64,000 nucleotides of DNA from an uncultured Bacteroidia bacterium (GTDB taxonomy: Bacteria > Bacteroidota > Bacteroidia > Bacteroidales > ML635J-15): NCBI GenBank assembly GCA_902791865.1, contig CADAXK010000003.1:1-64000 (forward strand), in the 5' to 3' direction. The notes under the pieces were generated by a model. It was given only the letters and a program-made list of their open reading frames with translations, ran no database searches and was not told the origin of the DNA. Shown piece by piece: positions 1 to 9,131 of the stretch. How positions within the stretch are numbered: the stretch's first letter is position 1; every line of letters begins with the position of its first letter. The position numbers and the translations under genes are program-made.

Positions 1-336
1 ATGAAAGCACTTTTTTTGCCATAAATATTTTGACCGCTATAATACAAATAAAAATCAACAACTTACAAGGATTTCAGGTCTCTTTTTGCGACTTATGCCC
101 ACTTTTGATATATTTTTGTATTTTACAAAAAACACTTATTCGAACGCAATGCCTATATAGCCGCCGATGATATTGACTGTGCAGTTTTCCACAAGATACC
201 ATTGTGGGCATTCGGAATGTTGTATTGATTTGAGTACTTACATATGCAGAAAAACAAAGAATTTTTAATGACCTCTATAGAGATTTGAAATTATTATCCT
301 AATTTTGCACCCATTATCACTAATTGCAACAGAAAT
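1..336. other. Intergenic stretch before first gene
   Basis: No convincing reading frame on either strand. An ATG at position 1 stops after seven codons. The right end holds a TAATTTTGC (300-308) that fits the Bacteroidota -7 consensus TAnnTTTGC, about 28 nt before the ATPase start at 337. The matching -33 TTTG is not at the usual spacing, so the promoter is only partly supported. Confidence 0.4.
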
Positions 337-1626
337 ATGGAATTGAAGCTTTCTTATGTTAATAAAATCAAACAAGCCAACATCAAATTAAATGGCTTGA
401 CTGTGATTGCTGGTCCTAATAGTTCTGGCAAAAGTACAATAGGACGGACGCTATTTTCTGTTGTGAAAGCCATTGCCAACACCAAGAATGCTGGAGAAGA
501 GGATAATAGAAGATTATTAAAAAAGCATATTGAATCTTTTTACAGTAGGCTTCAGGGGCTAAACCACAAGATAGATTACGATTCATACGGATTCCCTCGA
601 TTTAGCTATGATTTTGAAAAACTATTCATCGAATCAGATGACAAGGATAAATTCATTTTAAAAGTAAAGGAAATACTTGGAAGGCACAATCTGGTTCCCC
701 GTCAGAGAAAACTATTGGAAGAAGATTTGGAGAACATCCGTATATGCTGGGATAACAAAGATAATCCTGCCGCCAGTTTAAAAACAGAATTGCAATACCT
801 TATTGAGTCGGAGTTTATGAATACTTTGTGTTCTGTAGGACACGAAACAACGTCTGTTGAACTTCAATCGGAGGGTAATCCTCGCATTTGTTTTGAAGCG
901 ACGAACAATCAAATTGTAAAAGTTTTTTATGACGAAAAGAATCCTTTCATTTCCGATGCGACATACATAGAATCTCCATTATATGTTCATCTTGCTGATG
1001 CAATTATAGCGGCAAAGACTTGGAGAGAGACAGAAGGTCGCACATCATTTGCCAGTATGCCGATTGTGCCATCGCATATTAAGGATATGGTTGAAAAAGT
1101 TGTTTGGGCATCGCAACAACCCGATAGGCTTATTCATTCTAAAATAGATATGAATGATATTACTGGCGGAAAAATGATTTATGACACAACAAGTCATCAA
1201 CTAGTTTTTAAGGAGGGAAACAATAGTTTTACGACGGTCAATGTTGCTTCTGGAATCAAGAGTTTAAGCATTGTCCAGCTATTGGAAAACACAAAGATAA
1301 TTGGTCCGGAACGACTGCTTATTTGGGACGAACCAGAAAACCATTTACATCCCGAATGGCAAGTACGCTTTGCTGAAAAATTAGTAAATCTGGCAAACAG
1401 TGGAATCCCAATATTGGTAACAACCCATAGTCCGTACTTCCTTCAGGCAATTCGCTATTATTCTGCAATTGAGAAAATGAGTAAATATACCAATTTTTAT
1501 ACCCCAAAAGAGGACGAAAATCACCTTGAGACAATGACCGATGTTACCGATGACCTTACATCTGTTTTTGCAAAATTGGCAGAACCTCTCAATAATATTA
1601 TGGATATTGTTGACTATAAGGAGTAA
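337..1626 (+). CDS. AAA family ATPase (AAA_15/OLD-like, SMC-type fold)
   Basis: Predicted ABC/SMC-type ATPase of 429 residues. The Walker A motif GPNSSGKST lies at residues 26-34, and a Walker B/ABC-type block LLIWDEPENHLHP starts at about residue 327, followed by a TTHSPYFL switch segment. The middle is helical and variable, as in RecF/OLD-like ATPases; no TOPRIM domain is seen after the ATPase part. The gene is followed after only 3 nt by a small protein with a nuclease-like motif, so the two are probably translated together. Stand-alone ATPases of this family paired with a small effector are typical of anti-phage modules (for example PARIS, Gabija-like or Septu-like systems); that role is inference. 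Family assignment is confident, function is not. Confidence 0.85.
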   Translation: MELKLSYVNKIKQANIKLNGLTVIAGPNSSGKSTIGRTLFSVVKAIANTKNAGEEDNRRLLKKHIESFYSRLQGLNHKIDYDSYGFPRFSYDFEKLFIESDDKDKFILKVKEILGRHNLVPRQRKLLEEDLENIRICWDNKDNPAASLKTELQYLIESEFMNTLCSVGHETTSVELQSEGNPRICFEATNNQIVKVFYDEKNPFISDATYIESPLYVHLADAIIAAKTWRETEGRTSFASMPIVPSHIKDMVEKVVWASQQPDRLIHSKIDMNDITGGKMIYDTTSHQLVFKEGNNSFTTVNVASGIKSLSIVQLLENTKIIGPERLLIWDEPENHLHPEWQVRFAEKLVNLANSGIPILVTTHSPYFLQAIRYYSAIEKMSKYTNFYTPKEDENHLETMTDVTDDLTSVFAKLAEPLNNIMDIVDYKE

Positions 1627-1629
1627 CTC

Positions 1630-2274
1630 ATGGATGCAACAACCCTATACTCACTAATAAAGTCATACTCAAATTTGGACGAGACGCAGATATGCGTTTT
1701 GCACAAGCCCAAACCTAAGACACCTTGCATAGACAATCCTTGTCCAACACCATCGCAGACGAATGTCATCGATTTTGATAAAGTAAAGTCGATTTTTTGT
1801 CAGATAAACAACCAATCACAATTGGCATCTGTTGACTGTATTACTCATAAAGACAATCATTTTTTGTTCGTTGAAATCAAAAGTAACAAGAATTTCCTAT
1901 CACATCAATTAAAAAATTCCAATGCAGAAACAGAAGATGATGAAATAATAAAAAATAAAGTTGTCGGTTACAACTTAAAGAAAAAGATTAGCGATAGCAT
2001 ACATATTTGCAATGAAATCAGCGAAAGCACTAATGTTTTTGAATCAATACCATGCATATATGTTCTTGTTACGGATACCAACACAATAGAGGATCCTGCA
2101 CAAAGATTACTTGCGAATATGAACATATTGGCTTATAATTCAATCGACATCATAAAGTTGACAAAATTGAATAAATTGTTAAGGGAAAACTTGGAATCAC
2201 TGGGCTACACAAACCGCTATGTTAAATGTAGTCATTTTGATGATTACATAAAAAATCTTTCAGAGAAAAAATAA
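1630..2274 (+). CDS. Putative PD-(D/E)XK nuclease-like partner protein
   Basis: 214 residues, family not recognised by name. Residues 66-86 contain D69, then a hydrophobic strand ending in E82-I-K84 (pattern D-x12-E-x-K), which is the signature spacing of PD-(D/E)XK nucleases. The N-terminal half carries several Cys and Pro residues (C22, C33, C38) that could bind metal or be incidental. The second half is helical and ends in a basic tail. It starts 3 nt after the ATPase stop codon, so it is very likely the second gene of a two-gene operon. Proposed role: an ATPase-controlled nuclease effector. It could also be a catalytically dead adaptor. Confidence 0.6.
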   Translation: MDATTLYSLIKSYSNLDETQICVLHKPKPKTPCIDNPCPTPSQTNVIDFDKVKSIFCQINNQSQLASVDCITHKDNHFLFVEIKSNKNFLSHQLKNSNAETEDDEIIKNKVVGYNLKKKISDSIHICNEISESTNVFESIPCIYVLVTDTNTIEDPAQRLLANMNILAYNSIDIIKLTKLNKLLRENLESLGYTNRYVKCSHFDDYIKNLSEKK

Positions 2275-2300
2275 TAGCATAATAATAAAACTTACAGAAT

Positions 2301-4409
2301 ATGAAGAGATTAATATTAGTATTTGTTTGCCTTGCAATGATTTTTGCATCGTGCGACAAGAATGGCAAAAAAGGCGGAAACGCTGAAGGTCCTGTAGCAT
2401 ATCAGCGCGACCTGACCGAAGAAGAAATCCAGAACGGTATCCTTACCCCCGAAGTGCTGTGGAAATTCGGACGACTTGGCGATATGCAGGTCAGCCCAGA
2501 TGGAAAGACCGTACTTTACACCGTTACGTACTACAGCGTAGAGACCAACGGTTCCAACACACAGATTTACTCGATTCCGGTCGAAGGTGGCGAAGCAACA
2601 AGGCTCACCAACGACGAAAGCATTTCATGCTTCAACCCGCGCTGGACAAAGGACGGAAATATCGCTTACCTCTCAACCGAAGGCGATGCAGTTCAGGTTT
2701 GGACAATGAGAGCAGATGGCAAGGAGAACAAGAAGATTTCGAACCTTGCATTTGATGTTAATTCGTTCAAGATTTCACCCACTGGCGACAAGATTATGCT
2801 CATCGCCGATGTGAAGATGGACGAAACTCCAGCCGAAATCTACCCCGACCTGCCAAACACCAACTGCATAATCGCAACCGACCTTATGTACCGTCACTGG
2901 AACGATTGGCACGACTACAAATATTCGCACATCTTCGTAGCTGACTTCAACGACAACATCACCACCGCTGCCGACATTATGGAAGGCGAAAAGTTCGATT
3001 CTCCGCTTAGCCCTTACTTCGACGATGCCGAAATCGCGTGGAGCAACGACGGCAAGAGCATCGCCTACACCTGCAAGAAACTCAGCGGCAAGGATTATGC
3101 AGTTAGCACAAATTCGGACATTTATCTATACAACCTAGAGGATGGCACCGTTAAGAACCTTACCGAAGGCATGATGGGATACGACAAGTATCCTGTTTTC
3201 TCGGCCGACTCAAAGAAACTTGCTTGGATTAGCATGGAAACTCCTGGTTACGAATCGGACAAGGAACGCCTTTTCGTAATGGACTTGGAATCGGGCGAAA
3301 AGAAGTATGTCACCGAAAAATGGGACTACGGTTGCTCGAATGTCGTATGGGACAACGAAAACGCAGACAAGTTGTACTTCACAACAGTCCTCAACGCAAC
3401 CTTCCAGATTTTCTCGGTTGACCTCAACACATGCGAAATCGCACAGCTCACCAAGGGACAGCACGACTTCACAGGACTTGCTGCTTGCGGAAACGACTTG
3501 CTTGCATCCAAGACATCAATGTCCATGGCTACCGAACTTTTCGTAGTTGGAAAGAACGGACAGGAACGCCAGCTCACCAATGTAAACAAGAACATCTACG
3601 ACAAGATAGAAATGGGTCGCGTAGAAGAACGCTGGGTAACCACCACCGACGACAAGCAGATGCTCACATGGGTGATTTATCCGCCAAAGTTCGACTCTAC
3701 AAAGGTTTACCCTGCAATACTCTACTGCGAAGGCGGACCACAAAGTCCAGTTTCACAGTTCTGGTCATACCGCTGGAACTTCCAGATTATGGCAGCCAAC
3801 GGCTACATCGTAATCGCTCCTAACCGCAGAGGTCTCCCAGGCTTCGGCACCGAATGGAACGCACAGATTTCGGGTGACTACGGCGGACAGAATATGAAGG
3901 ACTATGTTTCGGCAGTTAACGCTGTCAAGACAGAACCTTATATCGATGAAGACCATATTGGTGCTGTTGGTGCAAGCTACGGTGGTTTCTCGGTTTACTG
4001 GCTCGCAGGTCACAACCAGGACAGCCTGTTCAAAGCATTCATTGCACACTGCGGAATGTTCAATCTTGAATCGCAGTACGCATCGACTGAAGAAATGTTT
4101 TTCGTAAACCACGACCTCGGCGGACCATATTGGGAAAAGGACAATGCAATAGCTCAAAAGTCGTACGAAACTTCGCCTCATCACTTCGTACAGAACTGGA
4201 ATGCACCTATCTTAATTTTCACAGGAGGCAAGGACTTCCGCATCCCATATACCGAAAGCCTGCAGGCATTCAACATGGCACAGATGCGTGGAATCGAAAG
4301 CAAGTTGGTGGTATTCCCCGAAGAAACCCACTTCGTACTGAAACCGCAGAACAGCATCCTGTGGCAGCGCGAATTCAAGGCTTGGCTCGACCAGCATTTG
4401 AAGAAGTAA
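2301..4409 (+). CDS. S9 family prolyl oligopeptidase, DPP5-like lipoprotein
   Basis: 702 residues with a lipoprotein signal peptide ending in an ASC lipobox near residue 18. The N-terminal two thirds form a WD40/PD40-like beta-propeller; the C-terminal part is an alpha/beta hydrolase. The catalytic triad is visible: Ser559 in GASYGG, Asp645 in GGKDFR and His677 in EETHF. This matches dipeptidyl peptidase 5 and acylaminoacyl-peptidases of asaccharolytic Bacteroidales, which trim oligopeptides in the periplasm to dipeptides for uptake. The following hairpin at 4434 ends the transcript. The gene is GC-richer and uses cleaner codons than its upstream neighbours, as expected for a core gene beside an accessory pair. 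Confidence 0.9.
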   Translation: MKRLILVFVCLAMIFASCDKNGKKGGNAEGPVAYQRDLTEEEIQNGILTPEVLWKFGRLGDMQVSPDGKTVLYTVTYYSVETNGSNTQIYSIPVEGGEATRLTNDESISCFNPRWTKDGNIAYLSTEGDAVQVWTMRADGKENKKISNLAFDVNSFKISPTGDKIMLIADVKMDETPAEIYPDLPNTNCIIATDLMYRHWNDWHDYKYSHIFVADFNDNITTAADIMEGEKFDSPLSPYFDDAEIAWSNDGKSIAYTCKKLSGKDYAVSTNSDIYLYNLEDGTVKNLTEGMMGYDKYPVFSADSKKLAWISMETPGYESDKERLFVMDLESGEKKYVTEKWDYGCSNVVWDNENADKLYFTTVLNATFQIFSVDLNTCEIAQLTKGQHDFTGLAACGNDLLASKTSMSMATELFVVGKNGQERQLTNVNKNIYDKIEMGRVEERWVTTTDDKQMLTWVIYPPKFDSTKVYPAILYCEGGPQSPVSQFWSYRWNFQIMAANGYIVIAPNRRGLPGFGTEWNAQISGDYGGQNMKDYVSAVNAVKTEPYIDEDHIGAVGASYGGFSVYWLAGHNQDSLFKAFIAHCGMFNLESQYASTEEMFFVNHDLGGPYWEKDNAIAQKSYETSPHHFVQNWNAPILIFTGGKDFRIPYTESLQAFNMAQMRGIESKLVVFPEETHFVLKPQNSILWQREFKAWLDQHLKK

Positions 4410-4433
4410 ATTTAACACAATACTTACCCAAGG

Positions 4434-4470
4434 CACATCGGAACAAGTTTCTGATGTGTTTTTTTATTTT
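4434..4470 (+). terminator. Intrinsic terminator, first bracket of HEPN/MNT-1
   Basis: A CACATC...GATGTG hairpin (4434-4458) is followed by a run of seven T. It terminates the peptidase gene. A copy differing at one base out of 25 lies at 5316-5340 after the HEPN gene. Confidence 0.8.
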
Positions 4471-4488
4471 TTAGTTGGATTGAAAGAT

Positions 4489-4520
4489 TTTGCATACAAG
4501 CAATAATTTTGTATTTTTGC
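4489..4520 (+). promoter_or_regulatory. Bacteroidota promoter for HEPN/MNT-1
   Basis: TTTG at 4489-4492, a 19-nt spacer, and TATTTTTGC at 4512-4520. This matches the -33/-7 consensus. The MNT start at 4546 lies about 25 nt downstream of the last promoter base. Confidence 0.75.
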
Positions 4521-4545
4521 CTCGATTGAAAACAAAATTCCCGAA

Positions 4546-4866
4546 ATGGAACGCCAGAGCAGAGATAAAGTATTGGATTTGATTCGCACAACGGTTAGGG
4601 CAACCGAACCCGATGCGCAGATAATCCTGTATGGTTCTCGTGCTCGTGGAGACAACCGAGAGGATAGCGACTGGGATGTCATCGTAATTCTCAACAAACC
4701 ACCTATGCCACACTACCAACGAAGCGAAATTGCCTGCGATTTGTGGGACAAAGGATTTGACATAGGCGAAGAGATAAATGCGTTTGTATATACTATAGAC
4801 CAATGGAATTCTGCACCTCCGTCACTATTCAAGTACAATATTAGAGAAGAAGGGATACAATTATGA
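4546..4866 (+). CDS. MNT-type nucleotidyltransferase (HEPN/MNT module 1)
   Basis: 106-residue minimal nucleotidyltransferase. The motif GSRARG (30-35) is followed by SDWDV with the metal-binding Asp42 and Asp44, the arrangement of MNT-fold enzymes. In HEPN/MNT modules such enzymes modify the HEPN partner (AMPylation is known for MntA/HepT) or act as its antitoxin. The stop overlaps the start of the HEPN gene by 4 nt, so translation is coupled. The gene has its own promoter and sits between two nearly identical terminator hairpins. Confidence 0.85.
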   Translation: MERQSRDKVLDLIRTTVRATEPDAQIILYGSRARGDNREDSDWDVIVILNKPPMPHYQRSEIACDLWDKGFDIGEEINAFVYTIDQWNSAPPSLFKYNIREEGIQL

Positions 4867-5267
4867 GTTTGACAGAAGAAGAACGCAATGCTATTACTAA
4901 ATATAGGATTGAGAAAGCTATTCAAACATTAGAAGATGCAAAACAGATTGCAGTAATTAAGCGTTGGAGTAGTGCCATAAATAGATTGTATTATTCAATA
5001 TATTATGCTGCAACAGCATTACTTATAAGTAATGGGCATATTTCTCGTACTCACGCAGGAATGATGAGTTTGATGAATCAATTTTATGTTACAACTGGAG
5101 TGTTAACCAAAGAAGAAGGCAAATTAATTAAAAGACTATTTGATTTAAGACAAGAATCAGATTACGATGATTTTGTCGACGTTGATGAAGAAGATGTAAA
5201 ACACTATATGCCTCAAGTGGAAGCACTTGTCGAAAAATTAATTGGGCTAACAAATGATAAAAGATAA
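4863..5267 (+). CDS. HEPN domain protein (UPF0332-like), HEPN/MNT module 1
   Basis: 134 residues, all-helical HEPN fold. The segment RLYYSIYYAATALLISNG followed by a THAG motif and a C-terminal RQESDYDDF pattern resembles the UPF0332 class. The R-x4-6-H motif that marks RNase-active HEPN toxins is absent, so it may not cut RNA by that mechanism. It is the cognate partner of the overlapping MNT gene. It differs in class from the two HepT/DUF86 proteins elsewhere in the window. Confidence 0.8.
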   Translation: MSLTEEERNAITKYRIEKAIQTLEDAKQIAVIKRWSSAINRLYYSIYYAATALLISNGHISRTHAGMMSLMNQFYVTTGVLTKEEGKLIKRLFDLRQESDYDDFVDVDEEDVKHYMPQVEALVEKLIGLTNDKR

Positions 5268-5315
5268 ACATTGTGTACTAAATCTAATCTAAATATTTAT
5301 AAACTAGCCAGATAG

Positions 5316-5350
5316 CACATCGGAAAAAGTTTCTGATGTGTCTTTCTTTT
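5316..5350 (+). terminator. Intrinsic terminator, second bracket of HEPN/MNT-1
   Basis: Hairpin 5316-5340 with the same CACATC/GATGTG stem as the copy at 4434, followed by a T-rich tract. One mismatch separates the two 25-nt copies. Confidence 0.75.
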
Positions 5351-5368
5351 CTTGGATTATATTTTGAC

Positions 5369-5560
5369 ATTCGTCCAGAAAAGTGTAATGTTGCACAAAT
5401 ATTCCCCCAGAAAAGTGTAAGTTTGTAAAATTATTCGTTCGGAAAAGTGTAAGTTTTGTTTGGTATTCGTCCAGAAAAGTGTAATGTCGCACAAGTATTC
5501 CCCCAGAAAAGTGTAAGTTTGAGAATTTATTCGTCCAGAAAAGTGTAAGTTATGATTGAA
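5369..5560. repeat. Six-copy 32-bp tandem repeat array
   Basis: Six contiguous 32-bp units start at 5369, 5401, 5433, 5465, 5497 and 5529. Each begins ATTC, then a short variable triplet, then the conserved core CAGAAAAGTGTAA (CGGAAAAGTGTAA in unit 3), followed by 10-12 variable bases. Units 1 and 4 are almost identical throughout, as are units 2 and 5, so the array looks like a duplicated 96-bp block. The unit length is not a multiple of three and no gene spans it. The array fills the gap between the HEPN module and the DUF4837 gene. No other gene is seen in 5268-5711. Confidence 0.9.
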
Positions 5561-5711
5561 AGTTGTTGATAATCAAATAGCTAGCAATATGTTGATTTGT
5601 TGGGGTATTCTTTGTGGGGGTATTTGAACAAGATTTGTAATAAAGACACATAGAAAACATTTACAACCAAAATTATTATTAATTTCGCGGTATAATTAAA
5701 TACATAAACAC

Positions 5712-6698
5712 ATGAGAAGTTTATTGGTAATATTGAGTATTTGCATGACCTGCATAATGTTGCAGTCGTGTATGCCAAGAACAACTGTAATGCCTATAGC
5801 GCATGGGAATCCAGGCGACATAATAGTGGTAATGAACGATGAAAATTGGCAAGCTGAAGCAGGTGACAGCTTACGGGCAATGTTTTCCGAATTTTGTCCC
5901 AATCTGCCATTTGAGCAACCGATAATGGACTTGCACCAGATTTCCTATGCTAAGTTTGTGGAAATAAATCAACTGCATCGCAATGTTATTTTTTTTGAGA
6001 GAGTTGCAAGTCAGAAAAAAGGTGTGCTAAATGTTGAAAACAACAAATATGCGAAAAATCAAGTTTTTGTGCGCATAACGGCAGCCAATCAGACCGATTT
6101 CGTAAAAGCATTGTGCGAGCAACGTGACTCCATTGTAAAACTCTTTTTGTCCGCCGATCGCGATCGCTACATAAATTCGTACGGCAAAGCCCGTAATAGT
6201 ATGGCTGAACAGCAGTTGGCTGACACATTTGGCATTAACATATCGCTGCCTGAAGAATATCGCATTGATGAGTTTCTTGACAAGTTTTCATGGATCTCAT
6301 TTGAAACCAAGAAAACCACAAATGGAATATTTGTATATGAATATCCTTTGACCGACACCACTGACCTGTCGGTTGAACAGATAATAGCAATGCGTAACAT
6401 AGTTTTACAGAAGAACGTCCCAGGTGGTCGCGAAGGCTCATACATGACAACTGAAATCAAATTCGACTACCCAAGCATCGAAACCATAATGCACAATGGT
6501 ACCAAAACCGCTGTAGTTCATGGAATGTGGAAGATGCATGGTGATTTCATGGGTGGACCGTTTGTTAGCTACACAAAGATTGACGAAGCCCATCAGCGTG
6601 TTGTATGCGTAGAAGGCTTTGTTTATGAGCCCAATGCTCCTGTTCGCGAAAAAATTAGAAACATTGAAAGTATAATTTATACATATTCACTTAGATAA
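5712..6698 (+). CDS. DUF4837 family lipoprotein
   Basis: 328 residues with a lipoprotein signal peptide and LQSC lipobox (Cys20). The rest matches my recollection of DUF4837, a conserved Bacteroidota family of unknown function: an alpha/beta N-terminal part with a GNPGDIIVVMNDENW segment and a C-terminal half with a GMWKMHGDFMGGPFVSY block. It probably sits on the periplasmic face of a membrane. It is 15 nt upstream of an ABC transporter pair and may be co-transcribed with it. Confidence 0.8.
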   Translation: MRSLLVILSICMTCIMLQSCMPRTTVMPIAHGNPGDIIVVMNDENWQAEAGDSLRAMFSEFCPNLPFEQPIMDLHQISYAKFVEINQLHRNVIFFERVASQKKGVLNVENNKYAKNQVFVRITAANQTDFVKALCEQRDSIVKLFLSADRDRYINSYGKARNSMAEQQLADTFGINISLPEEYRIDEFLDKFSWISFETKKTTNGIFVYEYPLTDTTDLSVEQIIAMRNIVLQKNVPGGREGSYMTTEIKFDYPSIETIMHNGTKTAVVHGMWKMHGDFMGGPFVSYTKIDEAHQRVVCVEGFVYEPNAPVREKIRNIESIIYTYSLR

Positions 6699-6713
6699 AT
6701 CATATAACAAATT

Positions 6714-7661
6714 ATGAATCAAACACTTGTTGCTGAAAATGTCGTCAAGAAATATTCGAGTCATCTCGCACTTGACCAAGTGTCGATTTCGGTTCCCGAA
6801 GGTTGCATTTTCGGCCTGCTAGGTCCAAATGGTGCAGGCAAGACGACACTGATACGAATAATAAATCAGATTACCGCCCCCGATGAGGGTGCCGTATATA
6901 TAAACGGAGAAAAACTTTCAGGAAAGCACATCGCTCAAATCGGCTACTTGCCCGAGGAACGCGGTTTGTACAAAAAGATGGCTGTGGGTGAGCAGGCTCT
7001 CTACCTTTGCCAGCTCAAGGGAATGAAGAAAGCAGATGCTATGCGCGAACTGAAAAAGTGGTTCGAAAAATTCGAGATCCAAAACTGGTGGAATAAGAAA
7101 GTTGAGGAATTGTCGAAGGGTATGCAGCAGAAAGTCCAGTTCATAACTACCATTCTCCACAAGCCGAAACTGCTCATCTTTGATGAGCCGTTCAGCGGAT
7201 TCGACCCGATAAACGCAAACTTGCTTAAGCAGGAAATCCTAGAATTGAAAAAAAATGGTTCGACCATAATTTTCTCCACCCACAATATGTCGTCTGTTGA
7301 GGAAATTTGCGACTACATTGCATTGATAAACAAGTCGAAGAAAATACTCGAAGGCGAAGTTAACTCGATTCGCCGCGAATATGCTCCCGACATTTACGAG
7401 GTTCAGTATTCGGGATATTTCAACAAGATGATTGCTACGCTGACATCCGACTACAAGATTTTGGATGTCAAGGAATTCGAAGGAGGAAGCAAGATGAGCA
7501 TCGAACTGCTCAACAAGGAGATGACCAACAACGATATCATCTCGCGCCTGACAAATTTCGGCAACATAGAATCGTTCCAGAAGGCTCTGCCGAGCATGAA
7601 CGATATTTTCATCAGAGTGGTAAGCAACACAAATTCAGAACAAGCGCAAGCACAAAATTAA
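6714..7661 (+). CDS. ABC transporter ATP-binding protein (NatA/DUF4162 type)
   Basis: 315 residues. Walker A GPNGAGKT at 37-44, ABC signature LSKGMQQ at 133-139, Walker B LLIFDEP at 153-159 and an STHNMSSVEE switch. The region after about residue 215 is the C-terminal extension (DUF4162-like) found in ATPases of ABC-2 exporters. It is followed after 4 nt by its permease. It energises export of an unknown substrate; sodium efflux (NatAB) or drug/lipid export are possibilities. Confidence 0.9.
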   Translation: MNQTLVAENVVKKYSSHLALDQVSISVPEGCIFGLLGPNGAGKTTLIRIINQITAPDEGAVYINGEKLSGKHIAQIGYLPEERGLYKKMAVGEQALYLCQLKGMKKADAMRELKKWFEKFEIQNWWNKKVEELSKGMQQKVQFITTILHKPKLLIFDEPFSGFDPINANLLKQEILELKKNGSTIIFSTHNMSSVEEICDYIALINKSKKILEGEVNSIRREYAPDIYEVQYSGYFNKMIATLTSDYKILDVKEFEGGSKMSIELLNKEMTNNDIISRLTNFGNIESFQKALPSMNDIFIRVVSNTNSEQAQAQN

Positions 7662-7665
7662 GAAT

Positions 7666-9048
7666 ATGAGCAAGATAGGACTTATAATAGGTAGGGAATA
7701 CAAAACCCGCGTTCGCAAGAAATCATTCATAGTAATGACAATTCTAGGCCCGATTTTGTTCGCAGCCTTGATGGTGGCGCCGGCAATTCTTATGCGCCTT
7801 GAGGACGATGAATTCAAGAACATTGCCGTTATCGATGAAACAGGCTTGTTCGACCAGTATTCACTGAAGAACACCAAGAGTATAAACTTCGACTTCGTGT
7901 CCGAAAAATATTTCCGTGGCAGCTACTACGACCTATCCGAAGCGAAAGCAGGTTTGAAGGATTCGGAACATTACGCTTTGCTTTACATTCCAATAAACGC
8001 ATTGTCGGCAAACAACGGTTCGGTACAACTTTTCTCGTATCAGCAGCCGAATATGGGACTGAAGATGCATATTTCCAACGGCATAGAAAAGAAAGCCGAG
8101 GAAATGAAGCTTAGCAAGAAAGCCGAGGAGCTGGAAATCACCCAGCAGGAAATCGACAATATCCTCATGGTTGCCAACACATCGATAAATGTTATAACCA
8201 CAACCATGAATGATGATGGAACCGAAAAGGAATCATCTACTACAGTGGCAATGATAATAGGCTACATCTGCGGATTCCTGATTTACATGTTCATATTTAT
8301 GTACGGATCGATGGTAATGAACGGCGTAATCGAGGAAAAGTCGAACCGGATTGTGGAAGTTATTGTTTCATCCGTAAAGCCATTCCAGCTTATGCTTGGA
8401 AAGATTATAGGTGTGGCGCTTGTGGGAATAACTCAGTTTGTTTTGTGGGTAATGCTTACGCTTGGAATAGTTTCCGTAACCTACGCAGTGTTGCAAAAGG
8501 ACTTCTCTACAGCCGACCTTAATCCGCAGACACAAATTATGGGTTCTACGCTAACCGATGCTACCGATGTCAATACCGATGACATGGCAAAGTTCGATGA
8601 TATAATGAAGGCTATGAATTCGGTAAATTATGTTGGATTGTTGCTGATGTTCCTGTTCTACTTCATCGGTGGTTATCTGCTATATGCTGGAATGTTTGCA
8701 ATAGCAGGTTCGGCTGTCGATAATGAAACAGACACTCAGCAGTTTATGCTACCAATAACAGTGCCGCTACTCCTTGCGATTTTTGTAATGCTATCGGCAA
8801 TCAACAATCCCAATGGTAGCCTAGCATACTGGTTCTCAATAATTCCGTTTACTTCGCCGATAGTGATGTTGGTAAGGATTCCGTTTGGCGTACCTTTCAC
8901 CGACATTATCATTTCGATGGTTCTGCTTGTCGCAACATTCATTGCAATGACCTGGCTTGCTGCCAAGATTTATCGCGTTGGAATATTGATGTATGGCAAG
9001 AAGACCAACTACAAGGAATTGTGGAAATGGTTGAAATATAGGAACTAA
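7666..9048 (+). CDS. ABC-2 type transporter permease (NatB-like)
   Basis: 460 residues. One membrane segment near residues 20-38 is followed by a large extracytoplasmic domain (about 40-185) and then five or so membrane segments from about residue 195 to 440. The motif NGVIEEKSNRIVEVIVSSVKP in the cytoplasmic loop is typical of ABC2_membrane_3 permeases, which are half-transporters pairing with the upstream ATPase. The C-terminus is basic. Substrate unknown. Confidence 0.88.
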   Translation: MSKIGLIIGREYKTRVRKKSFIVMTILGPILFAALMVAPAILMRLEDDEFKNIAVIDETGLFDQYSLKNTKSINFDFVSEKYFRGSYYDLSEAKAGLKDSEHYALLYIPINALSANNGSVQLFSYQQPNMGLKMHISNGIEKKAEEMKLSKKAEELEITQQEIDNILMVANTSINVITTTMNDDGTEKESSTTVAMIIGYICGFLIYMFIFMYGSMVMNGVIEEKSNRIVEVIVSSVKPFQLMLGKIIGVALVGITQFVLWVMLTLGIVSVTYAVLQKDFSTADLNPQTQIMGSTLTDATDVNTDDMAKFDDIMKAMNSVNYVGLLLMFLFYFIGGYLLYAGMFAIAGSAVDNETDTQQFMLPITVPLLLAIFVMLSAINNPNGSLAYWFSIIPFTSPIVMLVRIPFGVPFTDIIISMVLLVATFIAMTWLAAKIYRVGILMYGKKTNYKELWKWLKYRN

Positions 9049-9131
9049 CAGCAGAAAGTCTAGAATAGAAAGAGATTTTTAGGTTGCTAAAATGGTAAGT
9101 AAATAAAAAAGACACTCGAACCACATTAAAT

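Noticed and set aside
5304..5492. 62-aa minus-strand frame through the tandem repeat
   Set aside because: It merely translates the repeat, whose 32-bp period changes frame in every unit.
5369..5560. CRISPR array
   Set aside because: Units are contiguous with only 10-12 variable bases and those are shared between units 1/4 and 2/5; there is no spacer diversity and no cas gene.
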